64,000 bases of DNA, from NCBI RefSeq assembly GCF_001570365.1, contig NZ_BBYK01000053.1, positions 115,946 through 179,945 of the forward strand, given 5' to 3'. A program made the position numbers and the translations under genes. Positions 62,612-64,000 of the stretch are shown piece by piece; positions within the stretch are counted from its first letter, which is position 1, and each line of letters opens with the position of its first letter. Below the pieces are notes generated by a model that had not been told where the DNA came from, ran no database searches, and saw only the letters and a list, made by a program, of their open reading frames with translations. The DNA comes from Microtetraspora fusca (GTDB lineage Bacteria > Actinomycetota > Actinomycetes > Streptosporangiales > Streptosporangiaceae).

Positions 62612-63933
62612 CCGACACCGAACCCGCGCCGCCGTGCGATCCCCCCGCCCCGCGTCGGCGAGGCGGACTGATCTGGCACCGGGATTTTCGGCTGCTGTGG
62701 ATCGGCCAGACCGTCGGCAAGCTGGGCAGCAGCGTGACCAGCGTGGCCCTGCCGCTGGTCGCAGTCGCCACGCTCGACGCGAGCACCTTCCAGGTGGCAC
62801 TGCTCTCCGCGGCGGCCTGGCTGCCCTGGCTGCTCATCGGCTTGCCGGCCGGCGCCTGGGTGGACCGCCTGCCACGCCGCCCGGTGATGCTCGCCTGCGA
62901 TCTGGCCAGCCTGCTGCTCTTCCTCAGCGTCCCGGTCGCCGCCTGGCTGGATCGGCTGACCATCGGTCATCTGCTGGCCGTCGCGCTGGGCGCCGGCACC
63001 GCGAGTGTCTTCTTCCAGACGGCCTACCAGGTCTATCTGCCGTCTCTGCTGGATCGCGGCGACGTGGCCGAGGGCAACGCCAAGGTACAGGCGACCGAGG
63101 CCGCCGCCCAGGTCGGCGGTCCAGGTGTGGCCGGCCTGATCACACAGCTCGCCGGTGCGGTGAACGCGCTGCTCGTCGACGCGGCGAGCTTCCTGATCTC
63201 GGCGTTCTGCCTGCTGTCGATCCGGACCCGCGAGCCTCGCCTCCCGCGCGCCCGGCGAAGCAGCACGCTGCGTCAGGAGATCGGCGAGGGCCTCCGGTTC
63301 GTGGCTCGGGATCCTTATCTACGGGTGCTGACCCTGTTCTCGGCCGCCAGCAACATCGGGCTGCTCGGTTATCAGTCGATCCTGGTCGTCTTCCTGGTCC
63401 GCGAGGTCGGGGTGAGCCCGGGCGTGGTCGGCGTTCTCGCCGCGGCGACGAGTCTGGGCGGGCTGCTCGGCGCCGCCTCGGCCACAGTGCCGGCCCGTCG
63501 CTTCGGGTCGGCCCGCACCCTGCTCGCCGCCGAGATGGGCGCGGCACCCTTCGGGCTGCTGATCCCGCTCACCACAGGGGGACCGGGGCTGGCGCTGGCG
63601 ATCGCCGGCGGGTTCGTCGTCGGCGCCGGGGCAGCGGTGGGCAACGTGCTCAAGGGAAGCTTCCGGCAGACCTACAGCCCGTACGCCCTGCTCGGCCGGG
63701 TCACGGTGAGCATGCAGTTGGTCAGCTACGGGTCGATCCCGCTCGGCGCGCTGCTGGGCGGGGCACTCGGCACTGCGTTGGGCGTCCGCCCAGCCATGTG
63801 GATCATCACGAGCGGGCTGGCCCTGACCGGGCTGATCCTGCTGATCGGACCGCTGCGCCGGCAACGCGACCTGCCGGACCAGCCCGGCCTGGCCTCGGGC
63901 ATCGTCCGGACCCGCGAGCCCGTCGGCGCCTGA
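62608..63933 (+). CDS. MFS exporter (MFS_3/enterobactin-exporter-like, 12-TM)
   Basis: A 441-residue transporter with 12 helices. The start LIWHRDFRLLWIGQTVGKLG, loop LPAGAWVDRLPRRPVMLACD and the segment LPSLLDRGDVAEGNAKVQAT are typical of the MFS_3 group exporting siderophores or macrolides. The GTG start overlaps the ArsR stop. The intact C-terminus ends 67 nt before the window edge. It is probably derepressed when its ligand reaches the ArsR protein. Confidence 0.88.
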   Translation: MTDTEPAPPCDPPAPRRRGGLIWHRDFRLLWIGQTVGKLGSSVTSVALPLVAVATLDASTFQVALLSAAAWLPWLLIGLPAGAWVDRLPRRPVMLACDLASLLLFLSVPVAAWLDRLTIGHLLAVALGAGTASVFFQTAYQVYLPSLLDRGDVAEGNAKVQATEAAAQVGGPGVAGLITQLAGAVNALLVDAASFLISAFCLLSIRTREPRLPRARRSSTLRQEIGEGLRFVARDPYLRVLTLFSAASNIGLLGYQSILVVFLVREVGVSPGVVGVLAAATSLGGLLGAASATVPARRFGSARTLLAAEMGAAPFGLLIPLTTGGPGLALAIAGGFVVGAGAAVGNVLKGSFRQTYSPYALLGRVTVSMQLVSYGSIPLGALLGGALGTALGVRPAMWIITSGLALTGLILLIGPLRRQRDLPDQPGLASGIVRTREPVGA

Positions 63934-64000
63934 ACCGCCTCCGCCGCCGGTCATCGCGCGATCGTGGGGCCCAAAAAACCGAACACCCCGGCCCCGGGTA

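Overview
The window is very GC-rich, with dense genes, many GTG starts and four-base ATGA/GTGA overlaps. Its families (PucR, ECF41 and ECF42 sigma factors, HelR, DUF6300, a DUF6493-like protein, F420-type LLM oxidoreductase) indicate an actinomycete chromosome. The flavour is Streptosporangiales (Nonomuraea-like) or Streptomyces-like; that assignment is inference. The segment is accessory: small regulator-plus-effector modules, five intact MFS drug exporters, and scattered mobile-element remains. I saw no tRNA, rRNA or CRISPR array and no biosynthetic core enzymes.

Layout. 0-3 kb: partial cupin gene, ribbon-helix-helix regulator, VOC protein and DHA2 exporter. 3-7.7 kb: two-component system, then an operon with a four-helix membrane protein, a Tat lipoprotein multicopper oxidase, a broken SnoaL gene and an NmrA-like reductase. 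7.8-10.5 kb: helR, a decapitated rifamycin glycosyltransferase and a rifamycin-associated element (RAE). 10.5-13 kb: ECF41 sigma factor facing its decarboxylase/reductase operon, with a textbook ECF41 promoter. 13-19 kb: IS5 scar, LysR, a full-length dnaE, a DUF6300 protein and an MFS stump. 19-26.5 kb: PucR, esterase, hemerythrin, a second ECF41-like module, a Tn3 transposase scar and a TetR/hydrolase pair with mirrored operators. 26.6-36 kb: ArsR-SRPBCC-MFS operon, a TetR with a TIM-barrel-like protein, a membrane protein facing a second two-component system, and a 781-residue HEAT/TPR protein. 36-47 kb: TetR scar, second RAE with an intact rifamycin glycosyltransferase, dienelactone hydrolase, methyltransferase, TetR, an 888-residue DUF6493-like protein, a UvrA-like ABC-ATPase, AraC and VOC. 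47-56 kb: LLM oxidoreductase, a recently duplicated double-VOC protein, a deletion-fused desaturase remnant, and two TetR/MFS modules around a DUF4097 lipoprotein. 56-64 kb: resolvase remnant, an intact ISL3 element, an integrase remnant, an ECF42 module and an ArsR-MFS operon.

How it works together. The strongest theme is antibiotic defence. Two loci 26 kb apart share a nearly identical 44-bp promoter block ending in an RAE: one drives helR (clears rifamycin from RNA polymerase), the other an intact rifamycin glycosyltransferase. The helR locus still carries the first 80 codons of its own glycosyltransferase, so the two look like copies of one ancestral unit that now share the work. Around them are exporters under their own TetR/ArsR regulators, many with a palindrome I could read in the intergenic space, a UvrA-like resistance ATPase, and three ECF modules with redox or YCII-type partners.
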